Assembly (NCBI GenBank): GCA_016702745.1
Contig: JADJDJ010000001.1
Location: forward strand, 248,001-312,000
From: Chitinophagaceae bacterium
Lineage (GTDB): Bacteria; Bacteroidota; Bacteroidia; Chitinophagales; Chitinophagaceae
Length of the DNA stretch: 64,000 bases
Direction: 5' to 3'
Positions 29,186-38,700 of the stretch are shown piece after piece (within the stretch, counting starts at the first letter, position 1; each line of letters begins with the position of its first letter). Both the position numbers and the translations under genes were made by a program. The notes under the pieces are model-generated. The model did not search any database. It was given only the letters and a program-made list of their open reading frames with translations, and was not told the origin of the DNA.

Positions 29186-30769
29186 ATGCCAATAAGAATG
29201 ACCGATGATCCGGTGGATCCAAATCAGCAGGATGATGGTGGTGGTGGTGGAAGAAGACCCTCATTTCCCGGCGGCGGGGGCGGGGGAGGTATCATGTCCT
29301 TATTACCTATGCTACTCGGCTTGTTTAAGGGGAAAGGAATTATTTTTTTACTGGTGATTGCGGCAGGAGCTTATTTTCTCCTGGGCCGTGGTTCCTGTAA
29401 TCCTTCTGAAATCGTTAAAAAATTCTCTGAAAGCGGATATAATTTCAGTCCCTCCGAATTCAATAAAGCTTCTGTTTACGAGGGACTGGAAGATGATGCT
29501 ACTAAAAATCCTTTACCGGAAGCAGTATCCCTGCTTCGTTTTGCTCCCAATCGCGGCAACCAGGGTCAGCAGGGAAGCTGTGTAGCCTGGAGCTGTGCTT
29601 ATAGTGCACAAACCATTCTAACTGCAGCGGCAACCGGACAGGATCCCAACCGGATCGTATTCAGCCCATCCTATCTCTATAATCAGATCAAACTCGAAGG
29701 TTGTCAGGGCTCCTATATCCAGCGGGCCATGGAATCCATGAGCCGCAATGGCGGCGTTCCCCTTAGCAGTTACCGGTATGATGATCAGGATTGTGACCGT
29801 GAACCTTCTTCTTCAGATATTCAGAATGGCCGACAGAATATTATTCATGGGTTTACCCGGATCACCAATGGCGATAATATCAATGAAATCAGTGTTCGTG
29901 GAATCAAGGAACACCTGGCCAAGGATGCACCTGTGGCCATTGGTATGATGGTGGGTACCAGTTTTATGCAGAATATGATGGGACAGGAATTATGGGAGCC
30001 CAGTGGCATGGATGAAAGCCAGATGGGAATGGGCGGACATGCCATGTGTGTGATCGGATATGATGACCGCAAATTCGGCGGGGCCTTTCAGATCATGAAT
30101 AGCTGGGGACCAGAGTGGGGACAGAATGGGGTTGCCTGGGTACGTTATGGGGATTTCAAAAACTATGTGAGAGAAGCCTATGGCATTGATCCCTTGCCCA
30201 AGAGAAGCAATGTGGCCAATATTCCTTTGGAATGTAATATCGGACTGGTGAATAATGATGGCGGAAAAAATATACCGCTCCGGGTGATGCCGGGAACGAA
30301 TGAGTTCAGGACAACCAGTCCTATTGCCATCGGCACCCGCTTTAAAATGTCGGTACAAAACGCCACCGAATGTTATGTGTATGTTTTTGGAAAAGATACC
30401 AATACCACCAGCTTTGTACTCTTTCCTTATCTGAAGCAGGGCGAAACCGTTTCCAAACATTCTCCCTATTGCGGGATCACCGGCTATCGTTTGTTTCCCA
30501 AGGCACAGTCTTTTGAAGCGGATAATATCGGGAACAGCGATCAGATTGCCATTGTGGTGAGTAAGGATGAACTGGATTATAATGCATTGAATGCAGCCAT
30601 CAGTGGCAGTAACAGGGCTACCTTTACCGAAAGGGTGAATGAGGCCCTGCAGTCCATCATGATCCGCTCGGCACGGTATAATAATACGGCCGACGGAACT
30701 ATTTATTTTAAAGTGGATGCGAATTCCAATAAAGCCGTGGCCGCGGTGGTGACGATTGATAAAAAGTAA
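29186..30769 (+). CDS. Membrane-anchored papain-like (C1) cysteine protease with C-terminal DUF4384-like domain
   Basis: A 527-residue protein. A Gly-rich cytoplasmic N-terminus (DDGGGGGRRPSFPGGGGGGG) precedes one membrane helix (GIIFLLVIAAGAYFLLG, about residues 50-67). The peptidase shows the catalytic Cys in NQGQQGSCVAWSCAYSAQ (about residue 130), His in GGHAMCVIGYDD and Asn in MNSWGPEWG, the full papain triad. The last 180 residues resemble the DUF4384 domain seen after caspase-like and papain-like proteases (IALECNIG- and YVYVFGKDTNTTSFVLFPYL). It heads a same-strand run with gaps of 2-27 bp reaching to 34892. The natural substrate is unknown. Confidence 0.88.
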   Translation: MPIRMTDDPVDPNQQDDGGGGGRRPSFPGGGGGGGIMSLLPMLLGLFKGKGIIFLLVIAAGAYFLLGRGSCNPSEIVKKFSESGYNFSPSEFNKASVYEGLEDDATKNPLPEAVSLLRFAPNRGNQGQQGSCVAWSCAYSAQTILTAAATGQDPNRIVFSPSYLYNQIKLEGCQGSYIQRAMESMSRNGGVPLSSYRYDDQDCDREPSSSDIQNGRQNIIHGFTRITNGDNINEISVRGIKEHLAKDAPVAIGMMVGTSFMQNMMGQELWEPSGMDESQMGMGGHAMCVIGYDDRKFGGAFQIMNSWGPEWGQNGVAWVRYGDFKNYVREAYGIDPLPKRSNVANIPLECNIGLVNNDGGKNIPLRVMPGTNEFRTTSPIAIGTRFKMSVQNATECYVYVFGKDTNTTSFVLFPYLKQGETVSKHSPYCGITGYRLFPKAQSFEADNIGNSDQIAIVVSKDELDYNALNAAISGSNRATFTERVNEALQSIMIRSARYNNTADGTIYFKVDANSNKAVAAVVTIDKK

Positions 30770-30771
30770 TT

Positions 30772-32481
30772 ATGAAACCTGTGAAGTATAGCCTGGTCGT
30801 TTTATTTTTTTGTTGTTCAACAGCTGCCTTTTCTCAGACTGCTCAGGTGATGTGGGGCGATGAGTTTAAATTGAAAATCCGTGATGCCGACCTGCATGTG
30901 GCCTGGGCAGATAATACCGGTACTTATTTTATTGAAGAACACCTGGTGCTCACCAGTTATTTTATTATCGGATCCACCAGCCGGGAGAGCGCCGGTCTGG
31001 TGAAACTGGACAAGGGATTGAATGAGTTGTACCGGAAAAACTTTGACAAGGAACTTCGGAAAAAAAGATACCAGGATATCCTGTTCAGTAAAAAGAAAAT
31101 GTACCTGCTGGCCAGTGACTATGATAAAGGAACAAGAACGATCAGTTTCTTTGCGATGGAACTGAATAAAGCCAATGCCGAAGCCCAGGGCGACTGGAAA
31201 GAGATATCCGTATTCAAACTGGATACGAAAAGAGATGATTTAAAATTCAAATGCACCCTCACGGAAGACTCCACTAAATTCCGGGTGGTTACCGCCATGG
31301 ACGGGGAAAAAGATACCCGCTACACCGTGCAGGAATTCACGGAGAGTTTTGCGCCTGTTTTCAGCCGGGTGGATATAGTACATGAAATAGAACCGGAGAA
31401 AATTGATCTGGAAGATATTCTTCCCATACCCAATGGGAATATTCTTTTTGTGGCCCGTCAGATGGATTATGAAGAAGGTAAAAAAGAGAAGAAGCGGAAC
31501 CTGGTTTTCCAGAACTATAATTTACGTTTATACAATTCCAAAGGAACATTTATCAAGGAAGTGAATCCGGAAGTGGAAGGCCGTTGGCTGGTTAATTCAA
31601 AATCAGTAGTACTAAAGAACGGGGATATCGGACTGGCTGCTTTTTACAGCAACACCAAAAAAGCCAGAGAGATCAACGGGTTGATGATGATGCGGATCAA
31701 TAGCGCCGATGGTGCCGTGATCAGTCATTCTAACCAGGAGATCAGTGCCAGTATGTTTACCAATGAATACGAAGAAGACGATGAGGAAGATGAGGATGAA
31801 ACCCGGGCGGAAAAAGCAGAACGCAAAAGATTTGAGAAATTATCGAAAGATGAGGATGGCATCAGCCGCAGTTATAAAATCCGGGCCCTGACGCCCACGC
31901 TGGATGGGGGAATGGCCTTTGTGGCAGAGAAATTCTATACTTATACGGTTCGTCAGTATAATCAGTCAACAAGAACATGGTCCACTTACATTTATTATAT
32001 ATCCGAAGATCTGATCATTTCTAAATTTGATGAGTCTGGAAAAATCACCTGGATTAAATTATTGCCCAAGCGGCAACAGGAGCAGATCAGCAGTGGATCG
32101 ATGATCAGTCCATCTGATTATTTTGTCAGTCGCTTCCAGTTCCCGCATTGGGGTGGAGTCAGTGTGTTTTCAATTCCCGGGAAAAATACCTTTTCCATCC
32201 TGATGAATGATAATCCGAAGAATGAAGATGTCACGAGAGCCGGACAGAAAGCAAAAGCCATGCTCAATCCGAAGAAGAGTCATGCATTTCTGCTGAATGT
32301 TGACCTGGCTTCCGGAGAAATCAAACGTAAATTTTTATTTAACAATCAGGATGGCACACCGGCCATGTTAAGACATGGGGTATTGATGGGAAATATATTT
32401 TACATGGTGGGTAAGAGAATGGGGACGCTGGGAATTTTATCAAAACCAAGAATTGCAGTCGGGAAACTGACTTTCAAATAA
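30772..32481 (+). CDS. Exported protein of unknown function, propeller-like
   Basis: A 569-residue protein with signal peptide MKPVKYSLVVLFFCCSTAAFS, two bp after the protease stop, so cotranslated with it. Repeats of the form KIDLEDILPIPNGNILFVAR and LTPTLDGGMAFVAEKFYTYT, with beta strands and Asp-Gly turns, suggest a beta-propeller or similar repeat. A very acidic insertion (NEYEEDDEEDEDETRAEK, about residue 335) splits the fold. No domain is recognised. Its tight link to the protease suggests a shared envelope function. Confidence 0.75.
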   Translation: MKPVKYSLVVLFFCCSTAAFSQTAQVMWGDEFKLKIRDADLHVAWADNTGTYFIEEHLVLTSYFIIGSTSRESAGLVKLDKGLNELYRKNFDKELRKKRYQDILFSKKKMYLLASDYDKGTRTISFFAMELNKANAEAQGDWKEISVFKLDTKRDDLKFKCTLTEDSTKFRVVTAMDGEKDTRYTVQEFTESFAPVFSRVDIVHEIEPEKIDLEDILPIPNGNILFVARQMDYEEGKKEKKRNLVFQNYNLRLYNSKGTFIKEVNPEVEGRWLVNSKSVVLKNGDIGLAAFYSNTKKAREINGLMMMRINSADGAVISHSNQEISASMFTNEYEEDDEEDEDETRAEKAERKRFEKLSKDEDGISRSYKIRALTPTLDGGMAFVAEKFYTYTVRQYNQSTRTWSTYIYYISEDLIISKFDESGKITWIKLLPKRQQEQISSGSMISPSDYFVSRFQFPHWGGVSVFSIPGKNTFSILMNDNPKNEDVTRAGQKAKAMLNPKKSHAFLLNVDLASGEIKRKFLFNNQDGTPAMLRHGVLMGNIFYMVGKRMGTLGILSKPRIAVGKLTFK

Positions 32482-32508
32482 GGGGTAAGTCCTTTAAAAA
32501 AAAGAAGA

Positions 32509-33006
32509 ATGAAAAAAATAACCGCATTGGTATTGTCAGTGGCCTTTTGTACGATTGGCTATACGCAGGACCTCAGTAAATTCAATTTGTACAAACCGGC
32601 AGAAGATGCAGAAAAAGCATTGGAGGCTGTTGTAAAGCAGGCAAAAAAGGAAGGTAAATATGTCTTTGTACAGGCAGGCGGCAACTGGTGTATCTGGTGT
32701 GCCCGCTTCAATGATTTTGTAACAAAGGAGGCTTCACTCGACTCCATGATTCAAAAGAACTATCTGGTCTATCACCTTAATTACAGCAAAGAAAATTTCA
32801 ATACCAAACTCTTTGCTAAACTGAAGTTCCCGCAACGATTTGGATTCCCGGTATTCCTGGTGCTGGATGGCAAAGGAGAATTATTGCATACGCAGAATTC
32901 TGCTTACCTCGAAGAAGACAAAGGATACAGTAAGAGTAAAGTGATGGAATTCCTGAGTCATTGGACACCGGCTGCTTTTGATTCCGCTAATTATAAAGAA
33001 CAATAA
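32509..33006 (+). CDS. Thioredoxin-family exported protein
   Basis: A 165-residue protein with signal peptide MKKITALVLSVAFCTIGYTQ. The thioredoxin-like fold shows the redox motif CIWC in GGNWCIWCARFNDFV (about residue 63) and the cis-proline region FGFPVFLVLDGKGELLHTQ. The spacing fits the thioredoxin_7 or DUF255-like branch, which reduces or isomerises disulfides in the periplasm. The gene overlaps the next start by one base (33006), which indicates translational coupling. Confidence 0.87.
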   Translation: MKKITALVLSVAFCTIGYTQDLSKFNLYKPAEDAEKALEAVVKQAKKEGKYVFVQAGGNWCIWCARFNDFVTKEASLDSMIQKNYLVYHLNYSKENFNTKLFAKLKFPQRFGFPVFLVLDGKGELLHTQNSAYLEEDKGYSKSKVMEFLSHWTPAAFDSANYKEQ

Positions 33007-33495
33007 TGAACCCGCATATCCAGGATTTTTTCAAACTGATCCGCAGTTCATTCAGGTACCGGATGTTTACCCTGATGAAATTGCCTGCAGCTTTTATTGC
33101 CGGTGTAATGGTGCGGGAAGTAGATGAAAACAAATGCCGGGTAACCGTGCCATTTAAATGGCTGACCCAAAATCCTTTCCGGTCTACTTATTTTGCCTGT
33201 CTGAGTATGGCCGCAGAAATGAGCACCGGTATCCTGGCCATGGCACAAATCTATAAACGCAAACCATCGGTGTCCATGCTGGTGGTGAAAGTGGAATCTG
33301 AATATTTTAAGAAAGCAGCGGGGCGCACACAATTTATTTGTGAAGACGGCGCAAAATTCACCGAAGCAGTAGAAGAAAGTATCCGTACGGGAGAAGCCAG
33401 GACCGTTCAGGCACGCTCCATTGGTACCAATGCCAACGGCGAACAGGTGCGCATTTACCATCACCTGGTCATTCAAAGCAAAACCTACATCATGA
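33006..33495 (+). CDS. DUF4442 hotdog-fold protein, frameshifted near the end
   Basis: A protein of about 163 residues in the DUF4442 (PaaI-like hotdog) family. It shows FRYRMFTLMKLPAAFIAG, the conserved CRVTVPFKWLTQNPFRSTYFA (key part VTVPFKWLTQNP) and MLVVKVESEYFKKAAG. Near 33449-33452 one base too many diverts the frame into the next gene. With it removed the end reads FTITWSFKAKPTS and stops at TGA 33493-33495, overlapping the next ATG at 33492. Family members are thought to be acyl-CoA thioesterases, but activity is unproven here. The apparent fusion with the metallo-beta-lactamase protein is thus an artefact. Confidence 0.85.
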
Positions 33496-34892
33496 AAATC
33501 ACATTTCACGGAGCAGCACGTACCGTAACCGGATCCAAGCACCTGATTACTTTGGCCAATGGAAAAAAGATCCTGCTCGATTGCGGGATGTTCCAGGGAT
33601 TGGGAAAAGAAACTGATCTGTTGAACCGCGATTTTGGATTCGATCCAAAGGAAGTGAGTGTGATGATTTTGTCCCATGCTCATATTGACCATAGCGGATT
33701 GATTCCACGCTTAATTGCAGAAGGTTTTGAAGGAAGAATATTTTGCACCTCGGCCACCAAGGATTTAACGACCATCCTGCTCAGGGATTCGGCCGAGATC
33801 CAGGAAGATGATGTCAAGTATATCAATAAAAGAAGGGGAGCAGAAGGCATGACCTACCTGCGTCCGCTCTATACCAGTGAGGATGCAGAAAAAGCCACCG
33901 AACATTTTGTAGAGCAGCCTTATAATAAATGGTTTGATGTGGAGGAAGGGGTGCAGGCCATGTACACCGATGCGGGACATATCATTGGAAGTGCTGCTGT
34001 GAATCTGAGAATAAAAGAAAACGGAAAAGAAAAGCATCACATTCAGTGGTGACCTGGGCAGGTACCGGGATGTGATTTTGAAATCACCGGAGGATTTTCC
34101 ACAGGCCGATGTGATCATTCTGGAATCAACATATGGTAACAGCCTGCATGATAATAATATGACCACACCAGAAATGGTGCTTCGCTGGATTGAAAAAGCC
34201 TGTCTGCAAAAGAAAGGCAAACTCATCATGCCGGCCTTTAGTGTGGGAAGAACCCAGGAATTATTATACGCCCTGAACCAGCTGGAGCTGGAAAACAGAT
34301 TACCGGATCTGGATTATTATGTGGACAGTCCGCTGAGTATTGAAGCCACGGAAGTGGTGAAGAGCCATCCGGAGTATTTCAATAAACGAATTCAGCAGGT
34401 GATGAAGTCGGATCATGATCCTTTGGCTTCAAAGGACTCAAATATGTAAAAACCGTGGAGCAATCCAAGCAACTGAACTTCATGAATGGTCCGATGGTGA
34501 TTATTTCTGCCAGTGGTATGGCCGATGCAGGAAGGGTAAAACACCATATCAGCAATAATATTGAGAACAGCCGCAACACTATTTTATTTACCGGTTATTG
34601 TGAACCCCGTTCACTCGGTGGAAGACTCATGTCTGGTGATAAAGAAGTCAGCATCTTTGGTGTACAGCATGAAGTACATGCTGAAATAGGCGCTATCCGC
34701 AGCATGAGTGCCCATGGTGATTATGAAGACATGAGTCAGTGGCTGGCCTGTCAGGATCCGGCACAGGTAAAAAAGCTCTTCCTGGTACATGGGGAGTATG
34801 AAGTACAAAAGGAATTTAAACAAAGACTTGTTAAAAAAGGCTTTCTCGATGTTGAAATACCTTCCCAGCACGAAGCCATAGGTTTAGGCTGA
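33492..34892 (+). CDS. Beta-CASP metallo-beta-lactamase exonuclease family protein (YSH1-like), frameshifted twice
   Basis: A protein of about 466 residues in the RNA-specificity MBL family with a beta-CASP domain. Metal-binding motifs are SHAHIDHSGLIPRL and TDAGHIIGSAAV, with an Asp motif FSGDLG after correction. The beta-CASP part has STYGNS, MPAFSVGRTQELLYAL, and the late MVIISASGMADAGRVKHH and MSAHGDYEDM. The first frameshift is near 34034-34036, where a base is extra. The second is at 34432-34434, where three T should be four (DPFGFKGLKYV). Relatives are ribonucleases that process or degrade mRNA. It starts inside the DUF4442 stop codon, so it is the last gene of the protease operon. Confidence 0.9.
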
Positions 34893-35016
34893 GGCAGCGC
34901 TCCTGTTTTCACATCTTCTTAGTAATCCTGGCACCATTTTTTCCGTTTATATAGGAAGAACCAGACCTCCTTTGCTTTTTGGGAATGAAATTCTTAAACA
35001 TTAAAAAGGAGAAACC

Positions 35017-35607
35017 ATGAGAACAAACAGTAATAAGTGGGTGATGGCAATGGTATCTGTATTCCTGTTGGCAGGATGTGCTTCCACCGTACACTTTGAA
35101 AAAGATGATACCACGGATTTCCGGAAATATAAAACCTTTGCCTGGCTGGATAAGGATGGCGAAGGCCGGCAGGACCGGAACCGGAACAATGATTTGATGG
35201 AACAGAAGATCAAGGCCGCTATTACCACTGAAATGGAAAAATCGGCGGGATGGAGAGAAGTAAAAAACCGGCCGGATGTGTTGCTTAGTTATGATGTGCT
35301 GGTGGAGCGCAGTACGAAAGAAGTGAACAATCCGGTTTATTCAAGACCATTTACCCGGACGGTATTTAATCCTTACACCCGGAGGTATGCCACCATCTAT
35401 TATCCATCGCAGTTCGTGGGATATGACCGTGACCGCGAGCCGATCCGGGAAGGAACGGTAACCATCACCATGATAGATGCCAGGACGGATAAAACCGTTT
35501 GGCAGGGCTGGACTACGGAAGAAGTGGATAACCGCAACATGACGAGCGGGGAAATCCAGTATGCCGTGCGCTCGATCTTTAAAAAATTCGATATCGCAAA
35601 GAAATAG
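35017..35607 (+). CDS. DUF4136 lipoprotein
   Basis: A 196-residue lipoprotein with lipobox AGCAS in MVSVFLLAGCASTVHFEKD. The mature domain matches DUF4136: TDFRKYKTFAWLDKDG, LMEQKIKAAITTEMEKSAGW and the C-terminal GTVTITMIDARTDKTVWQGW followed by IQYAVRSIFKKF. The function is unknown, and the domain is common in outer-membrane or periplasmic lipoproteins. A Shine-Dalgarno-like AAAGGAGAAACC precedes the ATG, uncommon for this group. A terminator follows the gene. Confidence 0.86.
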   Translation: MRTNSNKWVMAMVSVFLLAGCASTVHFEKDDTTDFRKYKTFAWLDKDGEGRQDRNRNNDLMEQKIKAAITTEMEKSAGWREVKNRPDVLLSYDVLVERSTKEVNNPVYSRPFTRTVFNPYTRRYATIYYPSQFVGYDRDREPIREGTVTITMIDARTDKTVWQGWTTEEVDNRNMTSGEIQYAVRSIFKKFDIAKK

Positions 35608-35632
35608 CCGTATCAGGACGGTTTCGGACGGG

Positions 35633-35662
35633 ACCTCCTCACCAGCGTGGGGAGGTTTTTTT
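35633..35662 (+). terminator. Intrinsic terminator after the DUF4136 gene
   Basis: ACCTCC and GGAGGT arms around a short loop (CTCCTCACC ... GTGGGGAGG) are followed by TTTTTTTA on the + strand. Confidence 0.75.
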
Positions 35663-35748
35663 ATAGGTAGAAATGGAAATAATTAATTGTACAGATCTGT
35701 CTTCTGTTTTTTATAATGCAACTATTGCATTGTATCGATCAGATAAAA

Positions 35749-35776
35749 AAAGGGGCCTGCTGTTTGCAGGCCCCAT
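35749..35776 (-). terminator. Intrinsic terminator of the T9SS protein gene
   Basis: GGGGCCTGC and GCAGGCCCC arms with a short loop are followed on the reverse strand by TTTTTTTATC. It lies just downstream of the large secreted-protein gene. Confidence 0.8.
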
Positions 35777-35792
35777 GCTCAGGGAATAATTA

Positions 35793-38700
35793 TTAATGCC
35801 TGGATAAGAGTTTTTCAATGCCGATCGTAGCTCCCTGGTCATCATCAATCCTCAGCAGGTACATGCCTGCAGGCAGATAGTTCTCAAATTGAATACTTAA
35901 AATATTTGTTCCTTTTTTCAGGTTGACTTTTTCTTTTCTCACGACCTGACCACGGCTGTTCATCAGACTGATTGTGGCTTCCATGGATCGCTCCGTTGTC
36001 AGTTTAATGTTCAGGAGCCGGTCAAAAGGATTCGGCCAGATATTGAGTCCTGTTTTTGCCTGTCTTCTTACCGTAATGGTATTACTGAAAATATATTTTG
36101 AATCCTTATCTGTTTCCCGGATTCTGTAAAACAGGACCTGGTCAGTTGTTATTCCGGAAATATCATCTGCAAATTGATAATAGCGGCGGCTATCGCTGTT
36201 ACCTGCAGCAGCCACCATTCCTATTTGAACAAATCTTTGACCATCCGTACTTCTTTCAATGATAAAGAAATCTGAGTTCAGTTCGGTTTCCGTTTTCCAC
36301 TCAAGATTCACTATGTTACTGGTCAGCAATCCGCTTAACGTCAAACCGGTTACTGGCAATGGGATGAACCAGGTGATACTGTAAGTGGCTGCTGTTGGGC
36401 CAGGGAAACCGGCTGCATCCACATACGCATATTGGAAATTGACGGAGGAATATCCGGTAGTGGCACCTGTGATTTTAATCTGCATCAATGATGGATCAAA
36501 ATGGCTGATATTGCCGGTGGTGGTTATTGGTGATCCATTATACCAGAGTTCTGCGTTGGCTGGCAGGCTGCTGATATAAACAGTTTTGTTACTCAAAGTA
36601 CAACCTCCGGCACAATCTTCCGGATCCAGTCCGCTAAAGGCAGGCGGATTACCGCCACCATTCAATGTAATAAACTGACCGGTTACCGGCTGACTGATAT
36701 TGGTGCTATGCGGATCAGTTGATGGGAGTTGTTCTATACCGAAATTGATATCCGGTACACTGGAATATCCGAATTGCATCGGTCCGATTAAACCGGGGTT
36801 ACCTGAAATAGGAATACCATAATAATTCACACCGGTATAAGTCCATCCGTTTGGAAGATTTGCTGCAGGAGCCGGCTGTCCAATGGTGCCCTGGTTACTT
36901 GATAATAAAAGACTGTAAACAAGACCTGGTGTTATATTACTGAAGCTATAAGTGCCGTCAGGTGCCACCAGGGTCGTTGCCAGTATGTTGCCGGATTCAT
37001 CCACAAGATTCAGATAGAGTGCACCGGCATTGGGTGTTGATTCGGGGCCGTTGACGGTAGCATCACCATCAATGTCCTGCCAAAGGTCACCGCTGATATC
37101 TATACCAATAGAGTTGATTGTAAGAAACAGTCTTGCTGTACTGCAAAGGCCTGCTGCGCCACTGCAGGTGGCCGGGTTCAGCACATAGTCACATACTTCA
37201 TAAGTCAGGGTATCCTTTCCGTAATATCCGGCATTGGGGGTATAAGCAATCAATCCATTTCCCAATACGGTAGCTGTACCATGTAAAGGCTGTATAGTGA
37301 TCGTTGGATTCATCAGGGAATTATTTTCCGGATCACTGTCATTATCGAGTACACTATAGTATACCACTGCATCCTGCGTAGAGGCATCCGCCTGATCATC
37401 TGCTGCCAGCGGCGCGCTATTGGCCGCATTGGCAATAGTGATATTTACTGTGGCGGGGGCAGAACTGAGCGGGCTGTTGCCATTATCTGTAACACGGTAT
37501 GTAAAACTTACCGAACCAGTGAATCCCATTGCAGGAGAAAAACTAACTGTTCCATCCTGGTTATTGGTCAGTGTTCCTGCGGCAGGATTACTGAGTACAC
37601 TGATATTGTCAACTGTTAATATACCAGATTCAGGATCTGTATCATTGGCTAGCAGGTTGATCCGGAGATCCTGGCAGGGAAGTCCTGATCCATTATCATC
37701 AGTAGCTGCCGGAGATTGATTGGAAACCGTGATGACGACAAGCGCCGTATCACTCAGCGGGGAAGAACTGCAGGAAGCAACGGTATTTTCAGTAATCGTA
37801 TACACGAGTGTATCCTGTCCGGTAAAACCGGTTCCGGGGATATAAATAATATCTGTTCCGGAAACGGATGCTGCTCCATTCTTTGGCTGTATACTGATGA
37901 CCGGATTTCCAAGGGCGGCTCCCTCAGGATCAGTATCATTGCTTTTCACATTGAGGGTAGCGGTTGCGCCGGCGTTGATGGTACTTAGATCCTTATCTGC
38001 AACTGGTGCTGCATTATTGACGGTGATCTAAAAATAAGCCGTGTCTTTCAGCGGGGAACCTGCATTATCTGAAACGATAAATGAAACCAGATCGGTACGA
38101 GGTACGCTTCCACTGGTATTGGGTGTATAAGTTACAGTGGTACCAGTATAGCTGGCTGTGCCATTGGCTCCCTGAATCACACCGGTTATACTCAGACTGT
38201 TTCCATCCACATCACTGGAAGAGCCGAGTGGGGAAGTTGTTACTGCCACGCCACTGGTTGTACTGGCAAATGCAGGATTGGCCAGCGGTGCCCGGTTGGG
38301 TATGCTGGCACAGGCGGTGGGCACTACATAAGTAACCGTCAGTTTCGGTCTGCTGGAAGTAGTGGTGGTATATTCTTTGGAAGCAAATGTTGCATAGATG
38401 CTGGTGGTTGCTGATTCATCAGTCTTTTGAATCATACCAAAATTATTCGCGGGTGTGTTGACCCATGTCTGTACCTGTGTAGTAATATCCCAGTTATAAG
38501 AACCGGTGGCATTTACCGTAGTAGCGGCCAGTGGGCTGGCGTTAAAATCTCCTCCGGATGTTGACCAGGTATTGCCACCACCGGTTGAATGATTGAGCCA
38601 GGTTGCACCATCTGCTGTTCCGCTTCCGGTCTTGGTTCCTTCTGTCCAGCTTCTGGTCAGGGCATATAGACTGATCGGGTAATTGAATCCGCTGCTGACT

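Noticed and set aside
33006..34052. A fused DUF4442/metallo-beta-lactamase protein
   Set aside because: The fusion exists only because of a frameshift near 33450. In the other frame the DUF4442 protein ends normally (FTITWSFKAKPTS, TGA) and overlaps the ATG of the next gene.
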